A stretch of DNA of 64,000 nt from Secundilactobacillus yichangensis (GTDB taxonomy: Bacteria; Bacillota; Bacilli; Lactobacillales; Lactobacillaceae): assembly GCF_016861565.1 (NCBI RefSeq), contig NZ_BOLK01000009.1:1-64000 (forward strand), in the 5' to 3' direction. The notes beneath the pieces were generated by a model. It was not told where the DNA came from, searched no databases, and worked only from the letters and a program-made list of their open reading frames with translations. How positions within the stretch are numbered: position 1 is the stretch's first letter; every line of letters begins with the position of its first letter. This document shows, piece by piece, positions 8,986 through 18,778 of the stretch. The translations under genes and the position numbers were made by a program.

Positions 8986-9909
8986 TTATTTTAACGTTGA
9001 TTCAATCAATTTCAAAGCGCCTTCAGCAATTAATGTGTCGGCAGTTTTACCGCCGATTGCGTCACTAACTGTTCCCTGCGTTGTTTTATGAAACAGGTGA
9101 GTGCCATCGGGTGACGCGACCAGCCCCTTAAACGTAATCTGATCCCCGTTTGATTCGGCAAACGCGCCGATCGGATAATTGCAGCTGCCCCCCAAAGCAC
9201 GCAGAAAATTGCGTTCCACCTGAACATTTTGCTTGGTAGTAGCATCGTCAATGGTACTCAGCAACGCCAACGTATCGGCATCCGCCTTACGACATTCAAT
9301 GGCCAATGCTCCCTGACCCGTGGCTGGTAAAATATCATCCTTCAAGCTGAGCCGATACAAGCCATCGAGTGAGACTTGCAAGCGATCCAACCCAGATTCT
9401 GCCAAAATAACACCGTCCAAATGTTCCGTTTTAATTTTCTTGATTCGTGTATCAACATTTCCACGGATTGGAATCACTTGAATGTCTGGCCGCAAATGCA
9501 ACAGCTGTCCCTGACGCCGCAGACTGTTCGTTCCAATTCGCGCACCCTGTGGCAGATCAGCTAACCGTGCCACCTTTTTGGGTGTAATCAGACAATCGTA
9601 GGGGGATTGACGCTTGGGAATCGCCCCGATGATTAAATCTTCGGGTAATACCGGCATCACGTCCTTGAGGCTGTGCACCGCAAAATCGATGTTACCGTTT
9701 TGCAGGTTCGCTTCAATCTCCTTGACGAAGACCCCTTTGCCCCCAATTTTTTGAAGACTATCTTTGATATTCCGATCACCCTGAGTCACGATTTCTTTAA
9801 TGCGAAAGGTGATATTTGGAAACCGTTTCTGCAGGGCCGCAATAACTAGTTTTGACTGACACATTGCCAGTAAGCTCTTACGTGATCCCACTACAAATTC
9901 ATTTTTCAT
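8986..9909 (-). CDS. hemC: Hydroxymethylbilane synthase (porphobilinogen deaminase)
   Basis: Polymerises four porphobilinogens to hydroxymethylbilane, the substrate of HemD. The 307-aa protein has the N-terminal GSRKSLLAMCQ and the loop GGSCNYPIGAFA near residue 242, whose Cys binds the dipyrromethane cofactor. Its start overlaps the hemA stop by 11 nt. Confidence 0.96.
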   Translation of the reverse strand: MKNEFVVGSRKSLLAMCQSKLVIAALQKRFPNITFRIKEIVTQGDRNIKDSLQKIGGKGVFVKEIEANLQNGNIDFAVHSLKDVMPVLPEDLIIGAIPKRQSPYDCLITPKKVARLADLPQGARIGTNSLRRQGQLLHLRPDIQVIPIRGNVDTRIKKIKTEHLDGVILAESGLDRLQVSLDGLYRLSLKDDILPATGQGALAIECRKADADTLALLSTIDDATTKQNVQVERNFLRALGGSCNYPIGAFAESNGDQITFKGLVASPDGTHLFHKTTQGTVSDAIGGKTADTLIAEGALKLIESTLK

Positions 9910-11188
9910 AAGTATGCTCCTGTTTCGCTAAGTCTGTTGAGAGGCCAAAAATTTGGCAAATAAACGCAAGGTCCACGTCAACATCGTCTTGAAGAGCCAG
10001 CTCCTTGACCTCTTTGATCGGGCCAAGAATCATCTGATTAATAATGCTCTTCATGTGTTTACTGATTACCTTACGCTGGTGAGCATCCAGTTCCGGCAAC
10101 TTCCGTAGCAGACTGTCGTAGGCCGTTTTTTCAACGTCCATTGCCGACTCCCGGATCTCTTTAATGACGGGCACCACGTGAAGCTGCTGTTCCCACACGT
10201 AAAAATCATCCACCGCTGCCGGTACCTGAGCCGCCATTTGATCAATCATTTCAGCTTTTTCCTGTTGATTTTTTGAAATAATGGCCGTTAAGTGGTCAAT
10301 ATCAAAGTAGGTAATCGTGGCAGGCAGGTCTTCACTGTGTAAGTTACGTGGTACACCTAAGTCCACGACTATTTTCAGATTGGCTGTTCCGCTGGCAAAA
10401 ATACGCCCATCCAGCACTGGTGTTTTAGCAGAAGTTGCGAGAATAACGGCGTCCGCCGCGCTGGCTGCCACCGCCAATTTATCCCAGTCTGCCGCCTGCA
10501 CCGTTTTGCCGTAGTTACCGGCCATCTGAACCGCTTTTTCATTCGTCCGATTCAAAATGGTGATCTCACTAAAGCCCATGGTACTAGCGTTCTTCAGTAC
10601 GTGGCTGCCGACATTACCAAGTCCGGCAATCACCAAGTGCTTATCCGAAAGATCCCGCAGATTCATTTTAATTTGGTGTAGCCCAGTCTGTCCCGATGTT
10701 TTGGCCAGCTCACTAACGCGATGAATCGTATGCTGCTTTTTAGCAAAGGTAATGGCGTCTTTTGCAAGATGGTTGAGGATCACACCCGTGGTACCTAGGT
10801 CGCGTGCGGTAAAGAAAGCATCCTTCACCTGACCCAGAATCTGCGGTTCACCCACGATCAAGGATTCCAGACCAGTCGTTACCCGCAGCAGGTGTGTCAC
10901 TGCATCTCGTTTAAAACTAATTTCTGCCCATTTGCTAACCTGATCAATGGACACATGAAACCAGTTGGCTAAAAACCGTTTGATGTAGTAGCGCCCGGTA
11001 TGAATCTGGTCAACTACCGCATAGACTTCGGTTCGGTTACAAGTTGATAGTATCATATTTTCAAGGATCGATTTTTCATCACTTAAAAGTTCGTTCGCCT
11101 GAGTCAGTTCCTCCTTGCTAAAAACCAATTGTTCTCGCGTAGTAATTGGCAGATGTTGGTAGTTTAGACTAACGCATATCACGTACAT
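9899..11188 (-). CDS. hemA: Glutamyl-tRNA reductase
   Basis: Reduces glutamyl-tRNA to glutamate-1-semialdehyde, the entry to tetrapyrroles. The 429-aa protein has the catalytic Cys50 in STCNRTE, the NADPH motif GLGNVGS near residue 184 and a C-terminal dimerisation helix region. It is 2 nt downstream of the sirA-like gene and overlaps hemC. Confidence 0.95.
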   Translation of the reverse strand: MYVICVSLNYQHLPITTREQLVFSKEELTQANELLSDEKSILENMILSTCNRTEVYAVVDQIHTGRYYIKRFLANWFHVSIDQVSKWAEISFKRDAVTHLLRVTTGLESLIVGEPQILGQVKDAFFTARDLGTTGVILNHLAKDAITFAKKQHTIHRVSELAKTSGQTGLHQIKMNLRDLSDKHLVIAGLGNVGSHVLKNASTMGFSEITILNRTNEKAVQMAGNYGKTVQAADWDKLAVAASAADAVILATSAKTPVLDGRIFASGTANLKIVVDLGVPRNLHSEDLPATITYFDIDHLTAIISKNQQEKAEMIDQMAAQVPAAVDDFYVWEQQLHVVPVIKEIRESAMDVEKTAYDSLLRKLPELDAHQRKVISKHMKSIINQMILGPIKEVKELALQDDVDVDLAFICQIFGLSTDLAKQEHTYEK

Positions 11189-11189
11189 G

Positions 11190-11657
11190 CTAACTGTCCT
11201 TTCCGGTAAACCAATTATTTTGGTTTAACCATTCTTTTAGTTTGCCTTTGATAAATTTCGCTTTTGAGGGCGAACTGCCCTTAGTCGATACTGTGAACAG
11301 CAATTCTGGTGATTCAACCTTGGCAACGTTGAAAAAATCTGAGCGTGCTTTATCAGTGGCATCATTGATCAGTTGAAAGTGTGTTGCTGTCTCGACCACT
11401 TGCTGGTTAACAGCACTATCTGACGTACAGATAATGATGAGATCCATATCTTTGATATCAACTGGCGCAAACCGTTTTTTCTTCCAAATGACGGCATCGC
11501 GGTCAATAGCGGGGTCAATTTGGGGACTGATCACCGTCACGTTAGCGTGGGCCGCTAATAGGCCTTTAACCTTTCGTACGGCAACGTGACCGCCACCAAT
11601 GACTGCCACTCGCTTCTTTGTTAGGTCGATTACAACCGGATAAGGGTGCTCCATCAT
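11190..11657 (-). CDS. sirA: Precorrin-2 dehydrogenase (SirC/Met8-type, short)
   Basis: Oxidises precorrin-2 to sirohydrochlorin, the substrate of the cobalt chelatase CbiK. The NAD-binding motif VIGGGHVAVRK is near residues 19-29 and the family TKGSSPSKAKFIK segment near 125-137. At about 155 aa it is shorter than typical SirC/CysG-N (about 200), lacking most of the C-terminal helical part. It starts inside the cbiP stop region (ATG at 11657 or 11654). Named after the L. reuteri sirA gene at the same position in the cluster. Confidence 0.85.
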   Translation of the reverse strand: MMEHPYPVVIDLTKKRVAVIGGGHVAVRKVKGLLAAHANVTVISPQIDPAIDRDAVIWKKKRFAPVDIKDMDLIIICTSDSAVNQQVVETATHFQLINDATDKARSDFFNVAKVESPELLFTVSTKGSSPSKAKFIKGKLKEWLNQNNWFTGKDS

Positions 11658-11659
11658 AC

Positions 11660-13168
11660 TCACTTCCCTGCGTCAGAATCAGCTATGATCTGGTTAATTT
11701 TTTGCATATCCACGTGTTGCTTGAAAACTTTAGCCAGCCGCTCATATTGCTGTTCCTTGTATTCGGCCATTGAGCGGTGCACCTCGGTCAACGATGGCAG
11801 GCCCTTTTTATGTCGTAATTGATCCAGTAGCTGCCGGGCCCACACGGTATTATCGAAAATACCGTGGAGATAAGTCCCCCACACGCTGCCATCGGCGTTA
11901 ACGGCACCGTCTTCACGATCCGTTGGCTGGCCGTTATTCTCCGTGATGGTGGAAAACGGCTTGGCACCGCTGCCTAACTTGGTCTCCCCCATATGAATCT
12001 CATAGCCATATAAAGTTTGCCCATTGCGTTTTGCTACCGCCTGAGTCGTGGTTTTTTCCTGGGTAAAAATCGTCTTAGTATCCAGTAAATTCAGTCCTGA
12101 CTGAACTTGCCGATCCGATTCAACGTGGTGCTCATCAACCATCTCAGTACCCAGCATCTGGTAACCGCCGCAAATACCAACGATTTGAGTGCCCGCTTCG
12201 TGAACCTTTTGAATCGCTTCAACAAAACCATGCGCTTTTAAATAAGCCATGTCTTCGTTGGTGTTTTTGCTACCAGGTAAAATCAATAAATCCGGATGAC
12301 CAAGTTCACTGGTGTTTAGAACGTAGCGAACCGAAACATCGGGTTGGATCTCCAAACTATGAAAATCGGTAAAATTGGATAATTTTTGCAGCGCAATTAC
12401 GGCAACGTCAAGATCCTTGGTGTCGTCTTTAACCTGTGACTTTCGTTCCAGTGCCACACTGTCTTCTTCATCCAAGTCGATGGTCGTCATGGGCAAAACG
12501 CCGATAACCGGCACCCCAGTCAATTTCTCAATCATCTGATTGCCTGATTCCAGCAGGGATACATCACCACGAAACTTGTTGATAATAATCCCTTTGATCC
12601 GTTTCTGGTCTTCTGGGGGCAGTAATTTAATTGTGCCATAAATTGAGGCAAACACACCGCCCTTATCAATGTCAGCAACTAAAATGACGGGACTCTTCGC
12701 CATCCTTGCCATGCCCATATTAACTAAATCCTGATCATTTAGGTTAATCTCCGCAGGACTGCCGGCGCCTTCCAGCACCATCACATCATTTTCTGATGCC
12801 AGATCATCATACACGGCTTTTACCTTATCCTTTAACTGCGGTTTGAATTGCTGGTATGCGGCTGCGCTCATATTCTTAAGCACGCGGCCCATGAAGACGA
12901 CTTGCGACTCAGTATCAGTGGAAGGTTTCAGCAATAACGGGTTCATCCGAACATCTGGATCAATCTCAGCGGCTTCGGCCTGAAAGACTTGCGCCCGACC
13001 CATTTCCTTACCATCATCCGTAATGTAAGAGTTTAACGCCATATTTTGCGACTTAAATGGCGCAACTTTTAACCCCTGCTGTTTTAATATGCGACAAAGT
13101 GCAGCCACAGTCCAGCTCTTACCAGAATCTGATGCAGTTCCCTGAAACATAATCGATTTTGCACACAT
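11660..13168 (-). CDS. cbiP: Cobyric acid synthase
   Basis: Amidates four carboxyls (b, d, e, g) of adenosylcobyrinic a,c-diamide using glutamine and ATP. The 502-aa protein has an N-terminal dethiobiotin-synthase-like P-loop domain (GTASDSGKSW near 9-18) and a C-terminal class I-like glutaminase with Cys in GICGGYQ near 333 and His in YLHGIFDN near 430. I prefer the start at 13168 (MCAKSIMFQG), with GGAGGT 8 nt upstream, over the in-frame ATG at 13228. Confidence 0.94.
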   Translation of the reverse strand: MCAKSIMFQGTASDSGKSWTVAALCRILKQQGLKVAPFKSQNMALNSYITDDGKEMGRAQVFQAEAAEIDPDVRMNPLLLKPSTDTESQVVFMGRVLKNMSAAAYQQFKPQLKDKVKAVYDDLASENDVMVLEGAGSPAEINLNDQDLVNMGMARMAKSPVILVADIDKGGVFASIYGTIKLLPPEDQKRIKGIIINKFRGDVSLLESGNQMIEKLTGVPVIGVLPMTTIDLDEEDSVALERKSQVKDDTKDLDVAVIALQKLSNFTDFHSLEIQPDVSVRYVLNTSELGHPDLLILPGSKNTNEDMAYLKAHGFVEAIQKVHEAGTQIVGICGGYQMLGTEMVDEHHVESDRQVQSGLNLLDTKTIFTQEKTTTQAVAKRNGQTLYGYEIHMGETKLGSGAKPFSTITENNGQPTDREDGAVNADGSVWGTYLHGIFDNTVWARQLLDQLRHKKGLPSLTEVHRSMAEYKEQQYERLAKVFKQHVDMQKINQIIADSDAGK

Positions 13169-13231
13169 CTTTCTGTACCTCCGCTTCCTTATGTAATGAC
13201 CAATACGCATGATCACGCATTGGCGCAACCC

Positions 13232-14059
13232 TTATTCTAGTTTCGCTAATTTAGCCTGCAACGTCTTGTCGGCAAAAAGTTCCGCTTCATTATCGTATAG
13301 TGGCAAATGCAATTTTTGATGGACTTTCACGAGCCACGGCTGTTCGAGCTTCGTTTCCAAAAGCATTTTTTCATCATTAAAGACGGTTTCTTTTTTACCT
13401 GATTTCACGATCTGGCCGGCTTGTAAAATATAAAAGTAGTCACAAACTTCATACATAAAATTAATGTCATGACTAGACAGAATCACTTTTTGACCCCGAT
13501 CAATCAAATGTTTGATCAGTTCAACCATTCGCCGCTTACCATCCGGATCAAGCCCGGCCGTCGGTTCATCCAGCAGCAGCCATTCCGAATTTAAAATCAA
13601 AATACCGGCAATGGCGACCCGCTTTTTTTGACCGCCGCTCAAGTATTGAATGGGCCGATCCTTAAGCTCGCTAATATCTAACTCCCTTAAAATCGTGTTC
13701 ACCCGCTGCTTGATTTCATCTTCCGGAACGTCCAGATTGTGAAGAGCAAACGCAACGTCATCTCTAACAATAGAATAGAAGATCTGCTGATCGGAGTTTT
13801 GAAAAACAATACCCACTTTTTGGCGCAGCTGATTCAAGCCCTTTTTAGAATAGTTGATGGGCTGATCATCCACTAAGATCTGACCGGCAGTAGGCTTTAG
13901 CATGCCCACCAAGTTTAAAAATAAGGTCGATTTACCGGTTCCATTAGGGCCAATGATCCCCACGACTTTGGACCCATTTTCGCCGAACTTAGCTGAAATA
14001 TCCTTCAAAATGGGGTGATTTTTTTCATATGAAAAATCCACGTGCTTTAGTTCAATCAT
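13232..14059 (-). CDS. cbiO: Cobalt ECF transporter ATPase
   Basis: The ATP-hydrolysing subunit of the cobalt uptake system. The 275-aa ABC protein has Walker A GPNGTGKST at 37-45, Q-loop FQNSDQQ near 90, signature LSGGQKKR near 140 and Walker B LLDEPTAGLD near 161. The start is ATG 14059 (GAGGGTGA ribosome site) rather than the GTG one codon earlier. It is in order M-N-Q-O with the other subunits. Confidence 0.93.
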   Translation of the reverse strand: MIELKHVDFSYEKNHPILKDISAKFGENGSKVVGIIGPNGTGKSTLFLNLVGMLKPTAGQILVDDQPINYSKKGLNQLRQKVGIVFQNSDQQIFYSIVRDDVAFALHNLDVPEDEIKQRVNTILRELDISELKDRPIQYLSGGQKKRVAIAGILILNSEWLLLDEPTAGLDPDGKRRMVELIKHLIDRGQKVILSSHDINFMYEVCDYFYILQAGQIVKSGKKETVFNDEKMLLETKLEQPWLVKVHQKLHLPLYDNEAELFADKTLQAKLAKLE

Positions 14060-14073
14060 CACTAATCACCCTC

Positions 14074-14751
14074 TCAAACTTTGAATTCACCGTCATACAA
14101 TTTTGCATCCAGGGCATGCACCATTTGCTGATAATTAATCATCACTTGCTGAAAGAGCATCTTGACTAGAATACCGGCTGAATGAATGGATAATCGAAAG
14201 GTCCGGTAACCCAACCGTAATTTTTGAGCCCGGTAAATCTGTTCACACGCTTCAACAAAGATGAAGATGAACCGGTACATGAGCATCGTTTCTTCAATCA
14301 TCAAGGCGGGCATATGCACAGCCTTCAAAGTCAAAATGATCTGCTGAAATGGCGTGGTTAAGGCAAACCAGTACGTACAGATCACCGCCGTCAAAACTTG
14401 CACGCCAAGCCGCAGTCCCTTAGGCAGCATCACTTTAGAAACCCCAAAATAATTGCCAAATAAGTGAACTGGATAGTAGATCTGACTGGCTTTAGGTGAC
14501 ATGGTGAAAACAATGCCAATAATGCTCAGTAGGAGAAAAGGCAATATCGCATAAAACCAGTGCAGATAAACGCGAACAGACATTTTTGTCGCGTATAAGG
14601 TATGCCAGACAACGACCACGATGACGACGAGCTTGATTGGAATGATTGGCTGAAAGGCCAGGATAATGCCAAGCAGCCAGAGCAGCCCCTTGATTTTAGG
14701 AGACCACTTAACGATTCGATTTGAATAAGCGTACTTATCAATGACTAACAT
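14074..14751 (-). CDS. cbiQ: Cobalt ECF transporter T-component
   Basis: The transmembrane coupling subunit linking CbiO to CbiM. The 225-aa protein has about five hydrophobic segments and a basic cytoplasmic region around residues 165-190 (EACEQIYRAQKLRLGYR) holding the short Ala/Arg coupling motifs typical of T-components. Flanked by cbiN and cbiO. Confidence 0.9.
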   Translation of the reverse strand: MLVIDKYAYSNRIVKWSPKIKGLLWLLGIILAFQPIIPIKLVVIVVVVWHTLYATKMSVRVYLHWFYAILPFLLLSIIGIVFTMSPKASQIYYPVHLFGNYFGVSKVMLPKGLRLGVQVLTAVICTYWFALTTPFQQIILTLKAVHMPALMIEETMLMYRFIFIFVEACEQIYRAQKLRLGYRTFRLSIHSAGILVKMLFQQVMINYQQMVHALDAKLYDGEFKV

Positions 14752-14764
14752 TTCATCACCCTAT

Positions 14765-15097
14765 TTAACGACCGTTGCCAGTACTATTTTGAGCTTGCGC
14801 TTGCTGCTGACGCTGTCGTTCCTTCTTACGCCCATGAGCATTACCAATAATGTAGGCGATCACACCAGTTCCAAGACTGCCTTGAACCGTAAACAGCAAG
14901 CTTTCAATTTCAGCTGAAGGCGGTGTCCATAGCGGATGAGCCCAGACTTTATAGCTGGGATCATTTTTCTTGATTTGAGCAGTCCCTTCGTCATCACTGC
15001 CGGAAAATGAACCGCCTTTGGCAACGAAGAATGGCGTGATCACGAGAACTAAAACTAACAGGAGTAGGATCCAATTTTGCTTTGTTTTTTTCTTCAT
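14765..15097 (-). CDS. cbiN: Cobalt transport accessory protein
   Basis: A small membrane protein that activates CbiM. The 110-aa product has an N-terminal hydrophobic segment, an extracytoplasmic loop with [28 protein letters not shown], and a second membrane helix, the usual CbiN layout. The ATG at 15097 overlaps the cbiM stop (ATGA) and has AAGGAG 11 nt upstream. Confidence 0.9.
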   Translation of the reverse strand: MKKKTKQNWILLLLVLVLVITPFFVAKGGSFSGSDDEGTAQIKKNDPSYKVWAHPLWTPPSAEIESLLFTVQGSLGTGVIAYIIGNAHGRKKERQRQQQAQAQNSTGNGR

Positions 15098-15849
15098 CCC
15101 AGTGCGTTCTCCTTCCAAAGGTTATTGCTGATCACCAGATTGTAGACAACCACGGTCAAAAGACCTTCAGCGATAGCCAACGGAATTTGTGTTACCGCGT
15201 AAATGCCTAAGAACTTGATCACAGCACCGCCGACTCCACTATTCGGGTCTGGAAAAACAACGGCTAACTGGAAGGACGTGGTCACATAAGTTGACCAATC
15301 AGCCAGTACCGCGCATAAGAACAGTGACACTGAACGACTGACCTTCAATGCCCGGCAAATTTGATACACGGCATAACCGACAAACGGACCGACGATCGTC
15401 ATTGAAAAACAGTTGGCACCAAGGGTTGTTAGCCCACCGTGAGCAAGCAATAATGCTTGAAACAGTAGGATAATCACCCCAAGAACTGACATGACCCCTG
15501 GTCCGAACATGACAGTGCCCAGCCCGACACCAGTTGGATGCGAACATGAACCCGTAACGGAAGGCAGCTTCAGTGATGAAAGGACGAACACAAAAGCACC
15601 GCACAGCGCCAGCATAATTTTGGCATTTTGCGTGGTTGAAGTAACGATCTTTTTCATTCGGTATAACCCGTAAATGAAGAACGGTGCACTGATCGCAAAC
15701 CAGAAAATACACCACTTGGGCGGTAACATTCCTTCCATTATATGCATGGCATATGCATCACGGGGATATAGTGCAAAGTATATTAAGGAACTCAGGCCAG
15801 CAATTATGCTTACCTTTGGTACCAAATGATTTCTAAAAACCTTTTTCAT
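15094..15849 (-). CDS. cbiM: Cobalt ECF transporter substrate-capture protein
   Basis: Membrane S-component that binds Co2+. The 251-aa product has an N-terminal signal-like segment ending in AYA followed by [10 protein letters not shown] (about 35-44); in this family the processed N-terminus with its Met-His is the metal ligand. Six or seven helices follow, with the [10 protein letters not shown] motif. I choose ATG 15849, preceded by GGGGTG, over 15870. Confidence 0.93.
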   Translation of the reverse strand: MKKVFRNHLVPKVSIIAGLSSLIYFALYPRDAYAMHIMEGMLPPKWCIFWFAISAPFFIYGLYRMKKIVTSTTQNAKIMLALCGAFVFVLSSLKLPSVTGSCSHPTGVGLGTVMFGPGVMSVLGVIILLFQALLLAHGGLTTLGANCFSMTIVGPFVGYAVYQICRALKVSRSVSLFLCAVLADWSTYVTTSFQLAVVFPDPNSGVGGAVIKFLGIYAVTQIPLAIAEGLLTVVVYNLVISNNLWKENALG

Positions 15850-15873
15850 TTGTTTCACCCCATCTGACATTAG

Positions 15874-16575
15874 TCAAAACTGATATTTCTTCTTTAGTAT
15901 CAACGTTGAAAAGTAAGGCAACTTTGTTTCTTTAGTTAACTCGGCAACCTTAAATTGTTGCTGGTTAGCCATTGAAGCATTCGAAATCACGATCGCCTGA
16001 TCCAATAATTTTTTTGATTCGAGCAACTCAAAGACTTCTGACCAATGGGTCGCTACTTTCATAAGGACCACGTTGTCATTAATGTCGACTGCCTTGTTGA
16101 TCAGTGACATATCCGCGGTTGCTGGAATGATTTCTAAAAGTTCGTCATCTAACACCAGTGGAATTGATGTCGCTGCCGCGATCTGCGAATATGCAGAAAT
16201 ACCGGCCACCGTTTCCACGGCAACCTGATCGCCAATGATGTCCAGCAAATAACTATAAGTACTGTACACGGAGGGATCACCCAGTGTGATGAACCCGACA
16301 TCGTGGCCTAATTTAACGTCTGCCACGATCTCTTCGGCAATGGCACGCCAACTGGATTGTTTCTCGCTGAGGTTTTTAACCATCGGAAAGTGCCGTCGTT
16401 TGACTGTCAGATCCTTTGAAAGGTACGGCGCAGCAATTTTTTCTGCAACACTTACCTGGTCTTTATGGGCTTTTGGAGTGTACAGGATGTCGATCTGTTT
16501 GAGCGTGTTGACCGCCTTCACCGTCATCAGCTCGCTGTCACCGGGACCGACCCCAATACCATAAAATGTTGCCAT
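15874..16575 (-). CDS. cbiL: Cobalt-precorrin-2 C20-methyltransferase
   Basis: SAM-dependent methylation at C20 of cobalt-precorrin-2. The 233-aa protein has the tetrapyrrole-methylase opening GVGPGDSEL (8-16), TLGDPSVYSTYSYL near 105 and GISAYSQIAAA near 134. It follows cbiK by 2 nt, so chelation and the first methylation are encoded together. Confidence 0.93.
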   Translation of the reverse strand: MATFYGIGVGPGDSELMTVKAVNTLKQIDILYTPKAHKDQVSVAEKIAAPYLSKDLTVKRRHFPMVKNLSEKQSSWRAIAEEIVADVKLGHDVGFITLGDPSVYSTYSYLLDIIGDQVAVETVAGISAYSQIAAATSIPLVLDDELLEIIPATADMSLINKAVDINDNVVLMKVATHWSEVFELLESKKLLDQAIVISNASMANQQQFKVAELTKETKLPYFSTLILKKKYQF

Positions 16576-16577
16576 CG

Positions 16578-17372
16578 TTACATACCGCCTTTCGTCTCAG
16601 TTGACAATAATTGTCGTTTTAAATGGTTAATAAACTGCTGTTGAATTTCAGGATACTCGCCCATACCCTTCAATTGTGACCTCACTTGAATCCCCGCACG
16701 CTGCAACTGACTCTGCCACGAATCAGGCGCATCAGAGGCCATGTCGTTATGGGCGTGATTGCCAGCTACTAACATGAACGGCTGCAACCTCACCCGTTTG
16801 ATTCCGTCGGCTTTAAGTCGGCTAATTTCAAACTGAATGTCAGGATAACTTTCAACTGCTCCCATGTAATGCTGGCTACCCATTAGCATGTGATCCAGAC
16901 AAGCGTACGCAGTAAACGCGCTATTGGCAGTACCATGTCCCATAAAGAGTACGGCTTCATCAGCTGCCAGCGGTTTACCGATCTGTTTTAAAAAGGTACT
17001 CGTAGCTTGGTAATCCGCAAAGTCGTTTAATAACGGCTGACCAATCACAACTCGCTTGAAATGTCCCGCTTCCTTCGCCACTGCTGCTTCAACCTGGTGA
17101 TATTCAATGCCGGGAATCAGGTGTAACGATTGTACGTAAAGGGTGTCATATCCACCCGCAATAATTTTAGCAAGCGCCTGTTTTGGTGAATCAATACTGA
17201 GACCTTCGTTTTGCTTGATTCGAGAAACAACGATCTTCGACGTAAACGCCCGGAAAACTTCCGCGTTTGGAAAAGCTGTTCGGAAAGCGTCCTCCGTTGC
17301 TTCAATCGTCTGGTGGCGCGTCTCAGGATAAGTGGTCCCGAAACTCACAATTAACAATGCTGTTTTACTCAT
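16578..17372 (-). CDS. cbiK: Sirohydrochlorin cobaltochelatase
   Basis: Inserts Co2+ into sirohydrochlorin, marking the pathway as cobalt-early (anaerobic). The 264-aa length and the two metal-binding His motifs, MGHGTANSAF near 143 and AGNHAHNDMA near 205, fit the CbiK class rather than the shorter CbiX. Overlaps the cobA-hemD stop by 4 nt. Confidence 0.94.
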   Translation of the reverse strand: MSKTALLIVSFGTTYPETRHQTIEATEDAFRTAFPNAEVFRAFTSKIVVSRIKQNEGLSIDSPKQALAKIIAGGYDTLYVQSLHLIPGIEYHQVEAAVAKEAGHFKRVVIGQPLLNDFADYQATSTFLKQIGKPLAADEAVLFMGHGTANSAFTAYACLDHMLMGSQHYMGAVESYPDIQFEISRLKADGIKRVRLQPFMLVAGNHAHNDMASDAPDSWQSQLQRAGIQVRSQLKGMGEYPEIQQQFINHLKRQLLSTETKGGM

Positions 17373-18778
17373 CGCGCAAAGACCTTCTTTACCATTTGAA
17401 TCACGTTATCATAGCTTGGTTTTACTTCGATGACGTTTTTTAACCCTAATTTCTGACATTCATCGGCAACCGTCTTACCCATAGCGAAGCAGTGCAGGTG
17501 ACTCATTAAGTCACGTTGGTCACTGGTACTGCCCGTATAAAGATCAGCTACTGATGCCGAGCTTGGAAATACGATGCCGTGAAAATCGTTCAGGTCAATG
17601 TTTTGATTGATCGCTTCGCTTTGATATGTTGCCAGGTAGTCGGCCTTATCCGTGTTATCCGTGGTGTTATAGTGTGCCAGCGTGGCTCTTTCGCCAATGA
17701 AGACGACTGGCCGCTGATAATCGATTTTATTGGGATCATACAATTCATCGGCTAAAAGGCCATCTTGCTGCAGTCGGTACTTCACGATGTGGTTGCAAGC
17801 CACCACCTTCCAGTTGGCCAGTGCCCGGTTATCGATACCCATCGTCAGCAAGCGCTCCTGGAAGTAGTGAAAAGCCGCAAAGTCAGTAATAATCAGCATC
17901 CCGCCAGCGTCAAAGTCAGGCAAGTCAAATGCTAATGGCTGCTTTACCCGCCGGTCAAAGAAGTTGACGGCGGCCCCTTCATCTTGGAGAGCGTGAAATA
18001 ATTTAGAATCCTGTTTAAACGGAACCAAGAGATGCAGCCCTTGCAATGGCCGATGCGGCTGCAGATCGCCCATTAATTGAACAACGCCACCAACGACAAT
18101 CAGCGCTGGCGAGGAAATCTTCATTTTTTCAACCGTTTGAACAACGTTGGCCAAATCAGACGAGATTGACCGCTGCTTCCAGTGGGTTGCCCATTGAACC
18201 ACAGCGACTGGTGTATCACTTGCCATTCCATGTGCGATTAACTGTTTGGTAATGTTAGGTAACTCTCCCATGCCCATCAGGAAAACGATGGTCCCTTCCT
18301 GATGCGCGATGTTTTCCCAATCCAATTCTTCACCGTTGGCTTTGCGGTGTCCGGTAATCACGTGAAAACTGGAGGCAAAGTCACGGTGGGTAATGGGAAT
18401 CCCCGCGGCTGCCAAACCGGCAATGGCACTGGTCAATCCCGGCACGACTTCAAAGGGGATATTATGTTTACTCAGGTACTGCCCCTCTTCACCGCCACGG
18501 CCAAACACATATGGGTCGCCGGCCTTTAACCGGGCAACTCGCTTTCCCTGTTTGGACAGATCCACCAGCAGGTCATTGATCTGGTATTGGCTGACTTTAT
18601 GGTGCAGCGGCATCTTACCCACATCAATTTTCTCTGCCACAAATGGTGACAGCATTGCTGGATTCACCAGCCGGTCATACACGATAACGTCGGCTTCTTC
18701 AAGACGGCGCTTACCCAATAGTGTGAGCAGCTCCGGGTTGCCTGGCCCGGCGCCAATAAGTGAGACTAAACCATTCAT
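17369..18778 (-). CDS. cobA-hemD: Fused uroporphyrinogen-III methyltransferase / uroporphyrinogen-III synthase
   Basis: A 469-aa two-domain protein. Residues 1-240 are the SUMT (CobA) domain that methylates C2 and C7 of uroporphyrinogen III to precorrin-2: GAGPGNPEL at 9-17, FGRGGEEGQYL near 95, GIPITHRDFASSF near 125. Residues 250-469 are a HemD domain (LLVPFKQDSK, IITDFAAFHYF, VFPSSASVADLY). The same fusion occurs in other B12-making lactobacilli. Coupled by 4-nt overlaps on both sides. Confidence 0.93.
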   Translation of the reverse strand: MNGLVSLIGAGPGNPELLTLLGKRRLEEADVIVYDRLVNPAMLSPFVAEKIDVGKMPLHHKVSQYQINDLLVDLSKQGKRVARLKAGDPYVFGRGGEEGQYLSKHNIPFEVVPGLTSAIAGLAAAGIPITHRDFASSFHVITGHRKANGEELDWENIAHQEGTIVFLMGMGELPNITKQLIAHGMASDTPVAVVQWATHWKQRSISSDLANVVQTVEKMKISSPALIVVGGVVQLMGDLQPHRPLQGLHLLVPFKQDSKLFHALQDEGAAVNFFDRRVKQPLAFDLPDFDAGGMLIITDFAAFHYFQERLLTMGIDNRALANWKVVACNHIVKYRLQQDGLLADELYDPNKIDYQRPVVFIGERATLAHYNTTDNTDKADYLATYQSEAINQNIDLNDFHGIVFPSSASVADLYTGSTSDQRDLMSHLHCFAMGKTVADECQKLGLKNVIEVKPSYDNVIQMVKKVFAR

